Notes: generated from the sequence alone by a model not told the origin. DNA of 64,000 nucleotides from Hyphomonadaceae bacterium (GCA_009773395.1 WRPI01000004.1:62001-126000), one strand, 5' to 3'. Counted from the first letter of the stretch, positions 7,701-17,601 are shown. Program-made: numbers and translations.

Positions 7701-9653
7701 AAGCTTGAGGATAAGACGATTAAAGCCATCATTTTCGGCCATGCCCGCCCAAATCGCCGCAAACGCACTTTCAAAAGAGGCATCGACTGCCGAAGAATCA
7801 AGCGGGTTGCTGTCATTGGTGCGCATTTCAACATCATGCACCCAATAGATTTTATCGCCGCATTTTATGCGATATTGGGTTTCAGATTCGACATAAAGCC
7901 CCATGCTTTCAAATATTGGCATGGCTTCGGAAAGCGCCACTGGATCATGGGCTTTGTATAATTTGCAGCGCAATGTGAAATCGGCATCGCCATCATTGCG
8001 GTATGCCCTTACATTGACGCCATCTGCACCGATTTTGGCAAGTTCCACCAAATCTTTAAGCGCTTCTGCGGGTGCGAAAACGTCTTTGTAACCTGCGGGA
8101 AAATTGCCAAGGAATGAGGTGACGTCGATTTTGTTTTCTTCGCCCAATACTTCCAATCCATCGTCCCATGTTCGAGTAAGTTCAGCAATTTGGTGTTCAA
8201 GTTCCTCAACATTTGGTTCCAAATGGTCATTTGGATTAAGGCCAATTATGTAATGCACCCGCGCCAATGGCGCATCGCCAAACATAGGATAAAAAGCAGA
8301 AAGGCGGCCGCCATAACTAGTGGCAAGCACATTGCCAATTTTGGCACGGATATCAGTATTATATTTATCACGGGGCACAAACACCAGAATCGACAAAAAT
8401 CTATCAAAACGATCACGACGAACAAAAATTCGCGTGCGCGGTCTGTCCATCAAATGTTGAACCCCAAGCGCGATGCGCAATAATTCATCTTCATCAATTT
8501 GAAACAGTTCATCGCGCGGATAATTTTCGACAATATTGCGAAAACGCTTGTCATTATGCGAACCCGCCGCGAAGCCAGTTTGCGCCACGACATGTTCAAC
8601 CTTGCGCCTTAAAAGCGGAACATCGCGCACCATTCTGTCATAGGCTTCGGCAGTGAAAAGACCCACAAACCTGTCTTCGCCATATACCAGACCGTTTTCA
8701 TCATAGCGTTTAATGCCGATGTAATCCATTATAGAGCGGCGATGAATTCGCGAGCGAAGATTTGATTTCGCAATTACAATCGGGCTGGCTTCTTGCAAAA
8801 ACGCCAGTAATTTGTCGGAAAGTAAAGTAGGCTCATTAGCGCGGCGCAACACGGATAGCGCTTCATTGCGTAAAATCCCAAGGTTGTTTTCCTCAAGAAT
8901 ATTGGGCTCATCATTGGCGATACTGCCGTCGGGATTGCGGCTATATTCATAGGTTCGCGCGCCCAAAAATACGAAATGATCGGCTTCAATCCATTTGAGA
9001 AACGATACGGCTTCCATAATTTCATCATTAGAAGATTTAGTTTTGGCAACAGAAAGATCTTTTATGCACTCAACCATTCGCGCTTTGGTTGCGCGAAAAT
9101 CGCTTACTGCTAGCCTGACATCGTCCAAAGTTTCACGCACGCCAGTTAATATTGCTTCGCGCTTTGATGGTGGTAAGTCGGGTAGATGAACTTGAATCAT
9201 TGATTCTTTTATCAATAGACCGTCTTCACCGCGTTGGCCGTCTTCGCCCCTTGTGACTTCGATAAGCGGGTGGAACATGGCGCGCACTTCAATACCTTGC
9301 GCACCGATTTCACCCATTATGCTATCGACCAAGAAAGATGAATCTGGGCCACAAATTTCCAAAATATCGCGTCCCAATGCGCGCCCATCTGCGGATTTGG
9401 CATCATAAAGTCTTATATCTTGGGTGTTAGGCCGTTTTTTCGCACTCCAGCACCAAAAACCATGCGCCAAATGTGCCAATTCATCAAAGCTTAAATTGCC
9501 AACATCATCGACGGTCGCGTCATCGGCAATTTGCGTCAAGAATGCAATTGCTGCTGGGTCCAATTTCGAATTTTTCTTAAATCCCTCGAAGTTCTTGGCA
9601 GCCAAAAGTAAGTCTTCAGCTTTAATGCGCTGGTCAGTTGCGTCTACAGACAT
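4776..9653 (-). CDS. gdhB: NAD-specific glutamate dehydrogenase, large (180-kDa) class
   Basis: About 1625 residues, the size of the LGDH180 class found in proteobacteria and actinobacteria. The enzyme oxidatively deaminates glutamate to 2-oxoglutarate and ammonium. The long N-terminal half carries ACT-like regulatory segments. The catalytic core holds GPIARGGLRWSDRRDDFRTE, then GLVKAQQVKNAVIVPVGSKG, with the conserved Lys residues. Later blocks include DMSGDVFGNGMLLS and GEGANLGLTQLGRIEAARNG. The start is placed at ATG 9653 (MSVDATDQ) because GGAG precedes it by seven bases; an in-frame GTG four codons upstream is less likely. It stands alone, convergent with the Smr gene. Confidence 0.95.
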   Translation of the reverse strand: MSVDATDQRIKAEDLLLAAKNFEGFKKNSKLDPAAIAFLTQIADDATVDDVGNLSFDELAHLAHGFWCWSAKKRPNTQDIRLYDAKSADGRALGRDILEICGPDSSFLVDSIMGEIGAQGIEVRAMFHPLIEVTRGEDGQRGEDGLLIKESMIQVHLPDLPPSKREAILTGVRETLDDVRLAVSDFRATKARMVECIKDLSVAKTKSSNDEIMEAVSFLKWIEADHFVFLGARTYEYSRNPDGSIANDEPNILEENNLGILRNEALSVLRRANEPTLLSDKLLAFLQEASPIVIAKSNLRSRIHRRSIMDYIGIKRYDENGLVYGEDRFVGLFTAEAYDRMVRDVPLLRRKVEHVVAQTGFAAGSHNDKRFRNIVENYPRDELFQIDEDELLRIALGVQHLMDRPRTRIFVRRDRFDRFLSILVFVPRDKYNTDIRAKIGNVLATSYGGRLSAFYPMFGDAPLARVHYIIGLNPNDHLEPNVEELEHQIAELTRTWDDGLEVLGEENKIDVTSFLGNFPAGYKDVFAPAEALKDLVELAKIGADGVNVRAYRNDGDADFTLRCKLYKAHDPVALSEAMPIFESMGLYVESETQYRIKCGDKIYWVHDVEMRTNDSNPLDSSAVDASFESAFAAIWAGMAENDGFNRLILKLGISWREASLIRAWARWRGQTGLDPSQPVQEQALADYPKIASHLLDLFKTRFNPEITSRRERDAKCNEINKKINDELNLVPSLDADRVLRRLLGLINNMVRTNYFQTDENGNNKPYMSFKIATSQIAEVPNPKPYREIWVWSPVVEGAHLRFGPIARGGLRWSDRRDDFRTEVLGLVKAQQVKNAVIVPVGSKGAFFPKQLPKDGTRDEIQAKAIDAYKIFLCGLLDLTDNLDADGEIVPPKMVVRHDGDDPYLVVAADKGTATFSDIANGLSNDYGHWLGDAFASGGSNGYDHKKMAITAKGAWEAVKRHFREIGKDIQTQEFSVIGIGDMSGDVFGNGMLLSKKIRLVAAFDHRDIFIDPNPDTETSFKERQRMFALSRSSWADYNKALISQGGGIFSRSLKSIPQNAQMKELTGLEAAEVTPFELMNALLRAKCDLLWFGGIGTYVKSNRESHADAGDKANDAIRINGEDLGAAVIGEGANLGLTQLGRIEAARNGVRMNTDAIDNSAGVDSSDHEVNIKILLNSLVRQETMSEAARDKLLAEMTDDVARHVLTHNYDQTLAISLQSATAVQDLDAHERLMDRLTMLGHLDRKIEYLPSAEEMRARIERGEGLTRPELSVLTAYGKIQLYGEIIASGVAADPWLEQILFAYFPQGCQQYKEAMLSHRLKAEIISTVLANNIVDLGGVTFMDRARESAMADTTAIVSSYVAAREIFDLDRIIKTINALDLKVSTDLQVQLMADVIAVLRRQTYWLARRSGRGGASLGNISELIAAYKNEVTQLKPQIWDILSPFERERLKSHANALIEGGAPKELAKEVSALRILISSTDIIDIAKASGWPVIAASRIYHGVGEFVGFDELRFAANGASTPDHWDRVAIRRLIEDFMGEQVSMTASIIEFVKSSDDKAKNGAENSNRAWAESAIKAWLNLNSQEAIRAKTAIEELKNSGGWTFAKLSIANTQLKGFTNLALSK

Positions 9654-9771
9654 ATAATTCTCCACACTTGCTGAAAACTCGGCATATTAGCTAGCTTTCA
9701 GCGAGTATCTTAACAAAATATTACAAACAAATATCAAACTACAATAATCTTGCTAAGATTTTGTAAGCAAA

Positions 9772-10857
9772 TCATGTTTTTGATTTTGCTTGGCGGCTCG
9801 GCCTTTGTGGCGGCACGGGCAAATTCGGGTCAGGCGTGCCATTAGCGCTCATCATAATGGCAAGTGACTTGGTGGACTGAAATTGCGCCATCACAATCAT
9901 CATCATTACGGTAAGTGGAACTGCCAAGAACATACCCGGGCCACCCCAAATTTTGCCCCAAAATGCCAAAGATAAAAACACCATAATCGCTGAAAGATTT
10001 AAGCTGTCACCAGTCATTTTTGGCAGGATAATATTGGCAATTACAAACTGCACAATTTGGGTAGCCCCCAATATTATTGCCGCAGGAACTGGTGTCGCAA
10101 ATTGTATCAAGGCAAAAAGCGCGGGGAATACGGAGGCCGCCAATCCGCCTACAACGGGGATATAAGACAATAAAAAAGTCACCAATGCCCAAAAAAGCGC
10201 GTTTTTGAGGCCCAATACAACAAACACAGCATAACAGGCCACCGCAATCATAATGCCGGTAACTGTCTGAACCCACAAATACATTTCCATGGATTTTGCC
10301 ACCGAACCCGATATGCGCATAACTCGGTCGCGGTCAGATTTTTCAGGAAAAATATTGATGATTTTTTTCGGCAAACTCGCTTGGGCGGCAAATAAACTAA
10401 TTACATAAATCAGCACAAATAATGCTTCGGCACCAAAACTGCGCAAAGCATCGCCGAGGCCAGTTAATACAACCGAAGGGTTCACCTTATCGAACAATTC
10501 CCCAATTGTCGGCGCTGGGCCAAGGAAGGAAAATTGTGAATAAATTTGGGTAATTAGTTCTTCAAGCCGCGCCCTGTATGCACCAATATCGTGGGCAAAA
10601 CTCCGCGCATATTCGGTTACAAATGCCACAACAAATGCCAAGCCCAAAAATACCAAAAGCAATACAATCGGCACGGCTGCCCTTCGTTTTATGAACGGCA
10701 CTTTGGCGGCCAAAACTCTCGCTGCACCATCAATTATCAGCCACAAAAAAATTGCCAAAGCCAAAGGCGTTAAAAGGTCGGCAAAATATATCAAACAAGT
10801 GATAATTACGGCGGCGCTAATAGCATGAAGCGGTAAATTGCTTTGTGTTTTGGTCAT
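9772..10857 (-). CDS. AI-2E family (PerM-like) membrane transporter
   Basis: A 361-residue multi-spanning inner-membrane protein of the AI-2E transporter/UPF0118 family. Paired helices open it (AISAAVIITCLIYFADLLTP, LALAIFLWLIIDGAARVLA). A central amphipathic domain follows, then the conserved LLSYIPVVGGLAASVFPALFA block and a C-terminal FLSLAFWGKIWGGPGMFLAVPL motif. Members export small molecules or exchange Na+/H+; the substrate cannot be told from sequence. The start is ATG 10857 (MTKTQSN) with GGGAA six bases upstream; the upstream in-frame starts lack a site. The C-terminal 35 residues are Pro/Lys-rich and cytoplasmic. Confidence 0.85.
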   Translation of the reverse strand: MTKTQSNLPLHAISAAVIITCLIYFADLLTPLALAIFLWLIIDGAARVLAAKVPFIKRRAAVPIVLLLVFLGLAFVVAFVTEYARSFAHDIGAYRARLEELITQIYSQFSFLGPAPTIGELFDKVNPSVVLTGLGDALRSFGAEALFVLIYVISLFAAQASLPKKIINIFPEKSDRDRVMRISGSVAKSMEMYLWVQTVTGIMIAVACYAVFVVLGLKNALFWALVTFLLSYIPVVGGLAASVFPALFALIQFATPVPAAIILGATQIVQFVIANIILPKMTGDSLNLSAIMVFLSLAFWGKIWGGPGMFLAVPLTVMMMIVMAQFQSTKSLAIMMSANGTPDPNLPVPPQRPSRQAKSKT

Positions 10858-11011
10858 AGTAGTTCCCATTCGTGCAAATTTGCCTATAAGAAAAATTGCT
10901 TGTCGAGTTTTCACAATCAATTAGGATAGTTTGTCGGCTTATTCAAATTCGAATTTTAGGTGACGCAGAGTTTTTGACAATCGCTTAGGAAAAGCGCTTT
11001 GGGGATATTTT

Positions 11012-12529
11012 ATGGATAATTCAATTTTTATCGGCGGTGGCGGCGAAGCGCTTGCACCAATTTGGCTTAATCTAAAGCGTGCCAATCGCCATGGCTTGGT
11101 CGCGGGCGCAACTGGCACTGGTAAAACTGTCACTTTGCAAATTTTGGCTGAAGGCTTTGCCCGTGCTGGCGTGCCAGTTTTTGCCGCTGATGTAAAAGGC
11201 GATTTATCTGGCATTTCACAAAATTGGACTCCTTCTGAACCATTTGCGGCAAGGGCGGCAAAATTGGGCATGAATGATTATCGTCCCGAAGCAAGTCCAG
11301 TGGTATTTTGGGATTTATATGGCAATCAAGGCCACCCAATTCGCACCACAATTTCCGAAATGGGGCCAAGCCTTTTGGCACGGCTAATGGATGTTTCCGA
11401 CGCGCAATCTGGCGCATTGGTTATTGCTTTCAAAATGGCCGATGATGAGGGGCTTTTGCTTTTGGACTTAAAAGACCTAAAAGCCATTTTTGATTATATG
11501 ATTGACCATGACGACGAAGTTTCCAAAAAATATGGCCTTGTCACCAAACAAGCTGTTGCGGTTTTGCAGCGCAAAGTTTTAGAACTTGAACAAGCGGGGG
11601 CGGAGCGGTTTTTCGGTGAGCCGGGGCTGGATTTGAACGATTTCCTGCGCACCGATTTATCAGGGCGCGGCATTATCAATGTGCTTGATGGCACTAAATT
11701 GATGCAATCCCCCGCTTTATATTCAACTTTTTTGCTTTGGATGTTATCAGAGCTTTTTGAAACCCTGCCCGAAGTGGGCGATCCAGAAAAGCCAAAATTA
11801 GTGTTCTTTTTTGATGAAGCACATTTGCTGTTCCGCGATGCACCAAAGGCACTTTTGAACACTATTGAACAAGTTATCCGCCTTATTCGTTCCAAAGGCG
11901 TTGGCATTTATTTCGTTACCCAAAACCCGCAAGACATTCCAGAAAGCGTATTGGCGCAATTGGGTAATCGCATTCAGCATGCCTTGCGCGCTTACACACC
12001 AACCGAAATGAAAGCAGTAAAAATCGCTGCCGAATCATTCCGCCCCAACCCAGCATTCAAAACCGAAGACGTAATTTCCGAACTTGGCGTCGGCGAAGCA
12101 TTGGTTTCCACTTTGGACGAAAAAGGCATACCGACAATTGTTGAGCGCACCTTTATTCGACCACCATCATCACGCGTAGGCCCAGCTTTGCCCGAGGAAC
12201 GCGCAAGAACCATTGGCGCTAGCCCGATTGGCGCTAAATATAACACCACTATGGACAGAGAATCAGCGTTTGAGCGTCTATCAGAGAAAGAAGCACAATT
12301 TGATGCCGCACAAGCCCAAGTTGCCGAAGAAAAAGCAGCAGCCAAGCAAGAGCGGGCTGCACCTGCTGATAATGGTGGGCTTTTGGGAAGTATTTTGGGC
12401 GGCAATCGTGGCCGCGGTCGCCGTGGAGATAATTTGGTAGAAACCGCCGCCAAAACCGTGGTCCGCCAAGCATCGGGTCAATTGGGCCGCGCACTTATTC
12501 GCGGGCTTTTGGGTAGTTTAAGAAGATAA
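11012..12529 (+). CDS. HerA-like ATPase, DUF853 (YjgR) family
   Basis: A 505-residue P-loop ATPase of the FtsK/HerA superfamily. Walker A GATGTGKT is at residues 32-39, FAADVKGDLSG follows, Walker B LVFFFDEAHLLF is near 263-275, and the sensor/arginine segment GIYFVTQNPQDIPESVLAQLGNR comes later. The last 90 residues are a charged Ala/Glu/Lys helix and an Arg/Gly-rich tail (GNRGRGRRG) that may bind nucleic acid. Family members are conserved but poorly characterised. The aldehyde dehydrogenase starts 15 bases downstream, so they are probably co-transcribed, though no functional link is obvious. Confidence 0.85.
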   Translation: MDNSIFIGGGGEALAPIWLNLKRANRHGLVAGATGTGKTVTLQILAEGFARAGVPVFAADVKGDLSGISQNWTPSEPFAARAAKLGMNDYRPEASPVVFWDLYGNQGHPIRTTISEMGPSLLARLMDVSDAQSGALVIAFKMADDEGLLLLDLKDLKAIFDYMIDHDDEVSKKYGLVTKQAVAVLQRKVLELEQAGAERFFGEPGLDLNDFLRTDLSGRGIINVLDGTKLMQSPALYSTFLLWMLSELFETLPEVGDPEKPKLVFFFDEAHLLFRDAPKALLNTIEQVIRLIRSKGVGIYFVTQNPQDIPESVLAQLGNRIQHALRAYTPTEMKAVKIAAESFRPNPAFKTEDVISELGVGEALVSTLDEKGIPTIVERTFIRPPSSRVGPALPEERARTIGASPIGAKYNTTMDRESAFERLSEKEAQFDAAQAQVAEEKAAAKQERAAPADNGGLLGSILGGNRGRGRRGDNLVETAAKTVVRQASGQLGRALIRGLLGSLRR

Positions 12530-12544
12530 AAAGGGGTAGGAAAA

Positions 12545-13975
12545 ATGATTATCAAAAAACAATTTTATATCAATGGCGAATGGGCTGACCCGGTAACTCC
12601 GCGTGAGCACAATATAATTAACCCCGCTACCGAAGAAGCAATTGCCACAATTTCGCTTGGCTCGGCTGTTGATGTTGATAAAGCGGTCGCCGCCGCCAAA
12701 GCCGCGTTTGAAACTTATTCACAAACTACGCGCGAAGAACGGATTGCTTTGCTTGAAAAAATTATCGCGCTTTATATGGGGCGAATGGGCGAAATTGCTG
12801 GCGCTATTTCAAGTGAAATGGGCGCGCCAATGTGGTGGGCAAGTGCGGCGCAAGCGCCTTCGGGCCTCGGGCATTTTATGGAAGCACTGAAAATCCTCAA
12901 AACTTATGAATTTGAAAGCAAAATCGGCAATTCGCATTTGGTGCGTGAACCAATTGGGGTATGCGCGCTTATCACGCCTTGGAATTGGCCGATAAACCAA
13001 ATCGCCTGCAAAGTTGCGCCAGCTTTGGCAACTGGCTGCACCATGGTGTTGAAGCCGTCCGAACTTGCGCCACTTGATGCTATGATCTTGGCCGAAATTT
13101 TCCATGAAGCAGGCGTGCCGAAAGGCGTGTTTAATTTGGTGAATGGTGATGGACAGGGGGTTGGCGTTCCAATGTCATCCCACCGTGATGTGGACTTTGT
13201 ATCATTCACTGGCTCGACCCGCGCAGGCATTGAAATTGCCAAAAATGCTGCGCCAACGGTTAAGCGTGTGGCGCAAGAATTGGGCGGCAAATCGCCAAAT
13301 ATTATTTTGGCCGATGCCGATATTGCCAAAGCCGTAACCATGGGTGTGCGCCAATGCTTTGGCAATAGTGGGCAATCGTGCAATGCGCCTACGCGTATGT
13401 TGGTGCCACGCGGCGAACTTGAAACTGCCAAAGCCGCGGCCAAAGCCGCCGCCGAAAGCACAATGGTTGGGGATCCCGCTTCTGATGCAAAAGGCATAAT
13501 TGGCCCAATATCAAATGGCCGCCAATATGAAAAAGTCCAGGGCATGATTGCCCAAGCGATTTCCGAAAAAATGGAAATTGTCGCAGGCGGTATTGGTCGT
13601 CCCGAAGGATTTAACAAAGGCTATTTTGCACGGCCCACAGTGATTGTCTCGCCCGACAATAGAACTTTCATCGCACAGGAAGAAGTTTTTGGCCCAGTTT
13701 TGACCATTATTCCTTATGATAGTGAAGAAGAAGCCGTGGCGATGGCCAATGACACGCCCTACGGCCTTGCGGGATATGTCCAATCGGGTGATGTCGCCCA
13801 TGCGAAAGCGGTGGCAAAACGCATTCGCGCTGGCAATGTCCATATCAATGGTGCTTCAAGCGATTTGGGCACACCATTTGGCGGCTATAAACAGTCAGGC
13901 ACGGGCCGCGAATGGGGCGAATTTGGCTTTGAGGAATTTTTGGAAGTCAAAGCCGTTTCGGGCTGGGGTGATTAA
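12545..13975 (+). CDS. Aldehyde dehydrogenase family protein
   Basis: A 476-residue NAD(P)-dependent aldehyde dehydrogenase. Landmarks are LITPWNWPINQIACKVAPAL (cofactor entry), FTGSTRAGIEI, the general base Glu in VAQELGGKSPNII, catalytic Cys279 in GNSGQSCNAPTR, and EEVFGPVLTIIPY. Substrate range cannot be set; the overall pattern (KQFYINGEW, then GSAVDVDKAVAAAKAAF) resembles broad-specificity ALDHs. A ribosome site GGGGTAGG lies just upstream. The stop is followed immediately by the GTG of the serine hydrolase gene, so these form an operon. Confidence 0.92.
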   Translation: MIIKKQFYINGEWADPVTPREHNIINPATEEAIATISLGSAVDVDKAVAAAKAAFETYSQTTREERIALLEKIIALYMGRMGEIAGAISSEMGAPMWWASAAQAPSGLGHFMEALKILKTYEFESKIGNSHLVREPIGVCALITPWNWPINQIACKVAPALATGCTMVLKPSELAPLDAMILAEIFHEAGVPKGVFNLVNGDGQGVGVPMSSHRDVDFVSFTGSTRAGIEIAKNAAPTVKRVAQELGGKSPNIILADADIAKAVTMGVRQCFGNSGQSCNAPTRMLVPRGELETAKAAAKAAAESTMVGDPASDAKGIIGPISNGRQYEKVQGMIAQAISEKMEIVAGGIGRPEGFNKGYFARPTVIVSPDNRTFIAQEEVFGPVLTIIPYDSEEEAVAMANDTPYGLAGYVQSGDVAHAKAVAKRIRAGNVHINGASSDLGTPFGGYKQSGTGREWGEFGFEEFLEVKAVSGWGD

Positions 13976-15520
13976 GTGCTTTCGCGGCGCAGCGCATTAG
14001 CCTGGCTCGGTGGTGGTGTAGCCGCCACTGGCTTTGGTGGTTCGGTTTACGCTTCGGAACCACGGACGCCAGCATTTAATTGGGCGCAAATTGACGAATA
14101 TCTTGATAAAGCCCGCCGTGATTGGAATGCCCCTGGCCTTGCATTTGCAATTGTGCGTGACGGCGCGCCGATTTATGCAAAGGGGTTTGGTTATGCCAAT
14201 GTCGAAAACCGCACGCCAGTAAATGCCGATACTATTTTCAATGTCGGCTCCACCACCAAAGCCTTCACCGCTGCCGCGATTGCAATTGCGGTTGATGAAG
14301 GCAAATTGGCTTGGGACACACCGGTGCGCGAATATTTGCCCAGCTTTCGCATGGGCGGCGAAATCGGGCACGCTGATGATTACGCCAGCGTAAATCTGCG
14401 TGACATGATGAGCCACCGCACAGGCTTGGGCCGCCATGATTTGCTGTGGTATAATAATAAGGATTTAACGCGCGAAAAACTTCTGGCGCATTTGCCATAT
14501 CTCAATACTTTCGCGCCAATTCGGTCAAAATACGAATATAATAATCTCATGGTTATGTTATCGGGCCATGCTTTGGAAAAAGTGGTGGGGATTTCATGGG
14601 AAGATTATGTAAAAGAGCGAATTTTCACACCGCTTTCAATGACACGCTCAAATACTTCTTGCGATGAAATGATGGCCGCAGGAAACTATGCAAATGGCCA
14701 CAGATTGCGCAATCGCACCGATCAATATTCAATCCCGCTTCGCCCCGAAGATAGAATTGGCCCAGCAGGCGCGATTAATTCGAGCATCAATGATTATGCC
14801 AAATGGATTGCCCTGCAATTGGGCAAAGGCAGTTCAAATGGTGTTAGGCTTTTCAGCAATGCGCAATCTAACACTATGTGGGAGCCTTCGGTATTATCGG
14901 GCGGTGTGCCATCAAGCCCCGAACTTTCGCGGGGGTTTTATGGCCTTGGTTGGCGCATTGATACTTATCGCGGCATGACGCGAGTGGCGCACGGCGGCAA
15001 TCTCAACGGATTTGCTTCGCGCATAACGTTGTTTCCCGAAAAAAACTTGGGGTTTGTCGCATTTGTGAACCTTGGCGCAAGCCCATTGCCAGGACATACC
15101 ACGCTTGATGTTACCGATATGTTATTGGGGTTGGAACCTGCCAATTGGTCGGCGCGGGGCTTGGCGAGGCGCTATGCAGCTGCCTCTAACGCGCGCCAAT
15201 CGGGCCCAGTTCACGTCTCTGGAACAGCAACTTCGCACCTATTAAATGCATTTGTAGGAAAATATAATAATCGTGGCTATGGCGATATGATTATTAGCTT
15301 CAATGATGGCGCTTTAAGCGCAAGCTATAATGAGATGCCAATGAAATTGGAACATTGGCATTATGATGTTTTCAATGTCGTCAATCTTCGTGGTGAAGAT
15401 AGCGATCTTCGCAATATAAAATTCGTTTTCGCCACAGATGTTGAAGGCCGTATCAGCTCCTTCACCGCGAAAATGGACGAAACCACAGCGCCAGTTTTAT
15501 TTGAGCGGGTGGTGGGTTAA
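13976..15520 (+). CDS. Exported serine hydrolase, beta-lactamase/PBP4* family
   Basis: A 514-residue class C beta-lactamase-fold hydrolase. The N-terminus MLSRRSALAWLGGGVAATGF has a twin-arginine signal (Arg4-Arg5 followed by a hydrophobic stretch), so export through Tat is likely. Catalytic marks are STTK (Ser92, Lys95), the YNN triad after KYE, and the HGG box in RVAHGGNLNGF. The last 100 residues form a beta-rich tail of the DUF3471 kind. Such enzymes act as esterases, D-aminopeptidases or peptidases; the substrate is unknown. The start is GTG immediately after the ALDH stop. Confidence 0.87.
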   Translation: MLSRRSALAWLGGGVAATGFGGSVYASEPRTPAFNWAQIDEYLDKARRDWNAPGLAFAIVRDGAPIYAKGFGYANVENRTPVNADTIFNVGSTTKAFTAAAIAIAVDEGKLAWDTPVREYLPSFRMGGEIGHADDYASVNLRDMMSHRTGLGRHDLLWYNNKDLTREKLLAHLPYLNTFAPIRSKYEYNNLMVMLSGHALEKVVGISWEDYVKERIFTPLSMTRSNTSCDEMMAAGNYANGHRLRNRTDQYSIPLRPEDRIGPAGAINSSINDYAKWIALQLGKGSSNGVRLFSNAQSNTMWEPSVLSGGVPSSPELSRGFYGLGWRIDTYRGMTRVAHGGNLNGFASRITLFPEKNLGFVAFVNLGASPLPGHTTLDVTDMLLGLEPANWSARGLARRYAAASNARQSGPVHVSGTATSHLLNAFVGKYNNRGYGDMIISFNDGALSASYNEMPMKLEHWHYDVFNVVNLRGEDSDLRNIKFVFATDVEGRISSFTAKMDETTAPVLFERVVG

Positions 15521-15569
15521 AGTGCAAATTCTCTCCACTTTGTGGGGGCTGTAAGAGGTGGGATAAAAT

Positions 15570-17597
15570 ATGCGTGCTGTCTATGTGTCGGTGTTTTTTT
15601 GTATTGCCGCTATGGGGTTTGGCCAATTTGCTATTGGGCAAACGACACAATCGCAACCAACAGCCAAGAACGCCGCTCACCAAACCGCACCCAGCGCCCA
15701 TGATTTTGCTGTAAGAACCAATCGAAGTTTTTCAATATCCCCCAATGGCAAAAAGCTGGCTTATTTGTCCGGGGAATGGGCTACCGCCAAAGTTTATGTA
15801 ATAGACCTTGAAACCGACGCCACTCTTGAAGTGTCAGCGGGAGCGGCTGACATAACGCCAAGATATGTAACGTGGGCAAATGATGAATTTATTTTGGTCA
15901 CGCTGCAATTTCCGCTTAGGCTTGGTAATGGCTCATCGCGCAACAACCCTGTCTATGGCATGGAGAGAATAAAGGCATATTCGACAATTGCAAGAACCTC
16001 GAAAGTCCTGATGCCGCATCCTCACCTTGAACTTAATACTGGCCTATCGGTTGAATATTCCGATTTTGGCGGAACCAGCATTGTTATGGGTGGCATGATA
16101 CCAGTTCAGGGTCGCGGAGGGCGTGGCACAAGATTAGGCGAAGATGAAAGCAAAAATTGGCGCGCAGTGCTTTATACTACTGACTTAAGAACTGGCCGTG
16201 GCAATGAACTTGACCGCGGCACATATATGACTGAATCATGGGTATTTGATGCGTCTGGCAATGTGCGAATGCGTAAGGACGTTGATTATGCCCTAAAGAT
16301 AGCATCGTTTTGGATAAAAGATGGCCGCAATTGGCGCAAATTATTGGAATATACAGATGTTACCAATACTCCTTTCCAAATTGATGGTCTGCTTGATGAC
16401 AATACCGCATTGGTTTTGGATTATGATGGCAATAAGAGGGTCGCCAAGAAACTAAACCTAACCACTGGTGCGCTTACGCCAGCTTATAGTGACGACACAA
16501 GATCCATATCAGCTGTTAGAGCCGACCCCTTTACCAAAGTTCCGATAGCACTTTTTTATGAAGGCTTAACACTTCAAATTCGCTGGTTGGACCCCGAACT
16601 CGCGCGCCTGCAAGACACATTAAACCGCGCGTTTCCCAATAAACATGTTTATTTAGCCAGTTGGAGCCGCGATAAAAAGCGAATTATAGTTGGCGTTGAA
16701 AGTGCGTCGCATCAATATCAAAGCTATTTATTTGATACGACAAGCATGGAGGCGCAGCTATTATCTGAGCTTGAGCCAAGTTTTGAAGGCTTTGTCTTTC
16801 CTGCAAAAGAGCTATTAAAATTCAACGCTCGCGATGGTTTGGAAATTCCTGTTTTTGTAACCAAACCAACCAATGCTGGCACGCGGCGAATGCCAACCAT
16901 TATCATGCCGCATGGTGGCCCCGAATCCCAAGATGATGCTGGCTTTGACTATATCGCGCAATTTTTAGCCACGCGCGGTTATTTGGTTATTCAACCGCAA
17001 TTTCGTGGCTCAACTGGCAACGGCCTTGCTTTTGCAAACGCTGGCCGTGGCGAATGGGGCGGTAAAATGCAGAACGATGTGTCTGAATCATTGAAATGGG
17101 CGGTGGACCAAGGTTGGGCGGATAGTTCACGGGTTTGCATTGTCGGTGCGTCTTATGGCGGATATGCGGCACTTGCTGGCGCAACCATGACGCCCGAACT
17201 TTATGCCTGTGCCATAAGTTTTGCTGGCGTTTCCGATTTGGCGCTAATGCGAATGAGGCTAGAACAAATGCAGGGGCGCAGCTCGGGCACAGTGTCTTAT
17301 TGGCATGAACATACGGGGCTAACTCGGTTTGACACTGCTCGGATAAGGGCAATTTCACCAGTGCATTTAGCGGCAAATGTTCGCGCACCAATTTTATTGA
17401 TGCACGGCAAAGACGATTCGGTGGTTCCATTTGAGCAAAGTCGCACCATGGCAAATGCACTGCGCGCGGCTGGCAAAACTTATCAATTTATTGAACTTGA
17501 GGGTGAAGATCACCATTTATCAAAACAAGAAACCCGAGAAAGATTCTTGGTGGAAATGGAAAGGTTCTTGGCGCCAATTTTACGGCCAGAACAATAG
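15570..17597 (+). CDS. Exported S9 (prolyl oligopeptidase) family peptidase, copy 1
   Basis: A 675-residue secreted or periplasmic serine peptidase. A Sec signal peptide (MRAVYVSVFFCIAAMGFGQF) is followed by a beta-propeller of about 380 residues and a C-terminal alpha/beta hydrolase domain. The triad is visible: Ser528 in GASYGGYAA, the Asp pair at 615-616 in HGKDDSVV, and His648 in GEDHHLS. The S9 family cleaves oligopeptides, often after Pro or Ala. A second, very similar gene lies at 18643, with an inverted gene between them, so this is a local duplication. Confidence 0.92.
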   Translation: MRAVYVSVFFCIAAMGFGQFAIGQTTQSQPTAKNAAHQTAPSAHDFAVRTNRSFSISPNGKKLAYLSGEWATAKVYVIDLETDATLEVSAGAADITPRYVTWANDEFILVTLQFPLRLGNGSSRNNPVYGMERIKAYSTIARTSKVLMPHPHLELNTGLSVEYSDFGGTSIVMGGMIPVQGRGGRGTRLGEDESKNWRAVLYTTDLRTGRGNELDRGTYMTESWVFDASGNVRMRKDVDYALKIASFWIKDGRNWRKLLEYTDVTNTPFQIDGLLDDNTALVLDYDGNKRVAKKLNLTTGALTPAYSDDTRSISAVRADPFTKVPIALFYEGLTLQIRWLDPELARLQDTLNRAFPNKHVYLASWSRDKKRIIVGVESASHQYQSYLFDTTSMEAQLLSELEPSFEGFVFPAKELLKFNARDGLEIPVFVTKPTNAGTRRMPTIIMPHGGPESQDDAGFDYIAQFLATRGYLVIQPQFRGSTGNGLAFANAGRGEWGGKMQNDVSESLKWAVDQGWADSSRVCIVGASYGGYAALAGATMTPELYACAISFAGVSDLALMRMRLEQMQGRSSGTVSYWHEHTGLTRFDTARIRAISPVHLAANVRAPILLMHGKDDSVVPFEQSRTMANALRAAGKTYQFIELEGEDHHLSKQETRERFLVEMERFLAPILRPEQ

Positions 17598-17601
17598 CTG
17601 A

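Noticed and set aside
12904-13617. Minus-strand open frame of 237 codons opposite the aldehyde dehydrogenase
   Set aside because: It is a codon-bias shadow of the conserved plus-strand gene, with no family motif.
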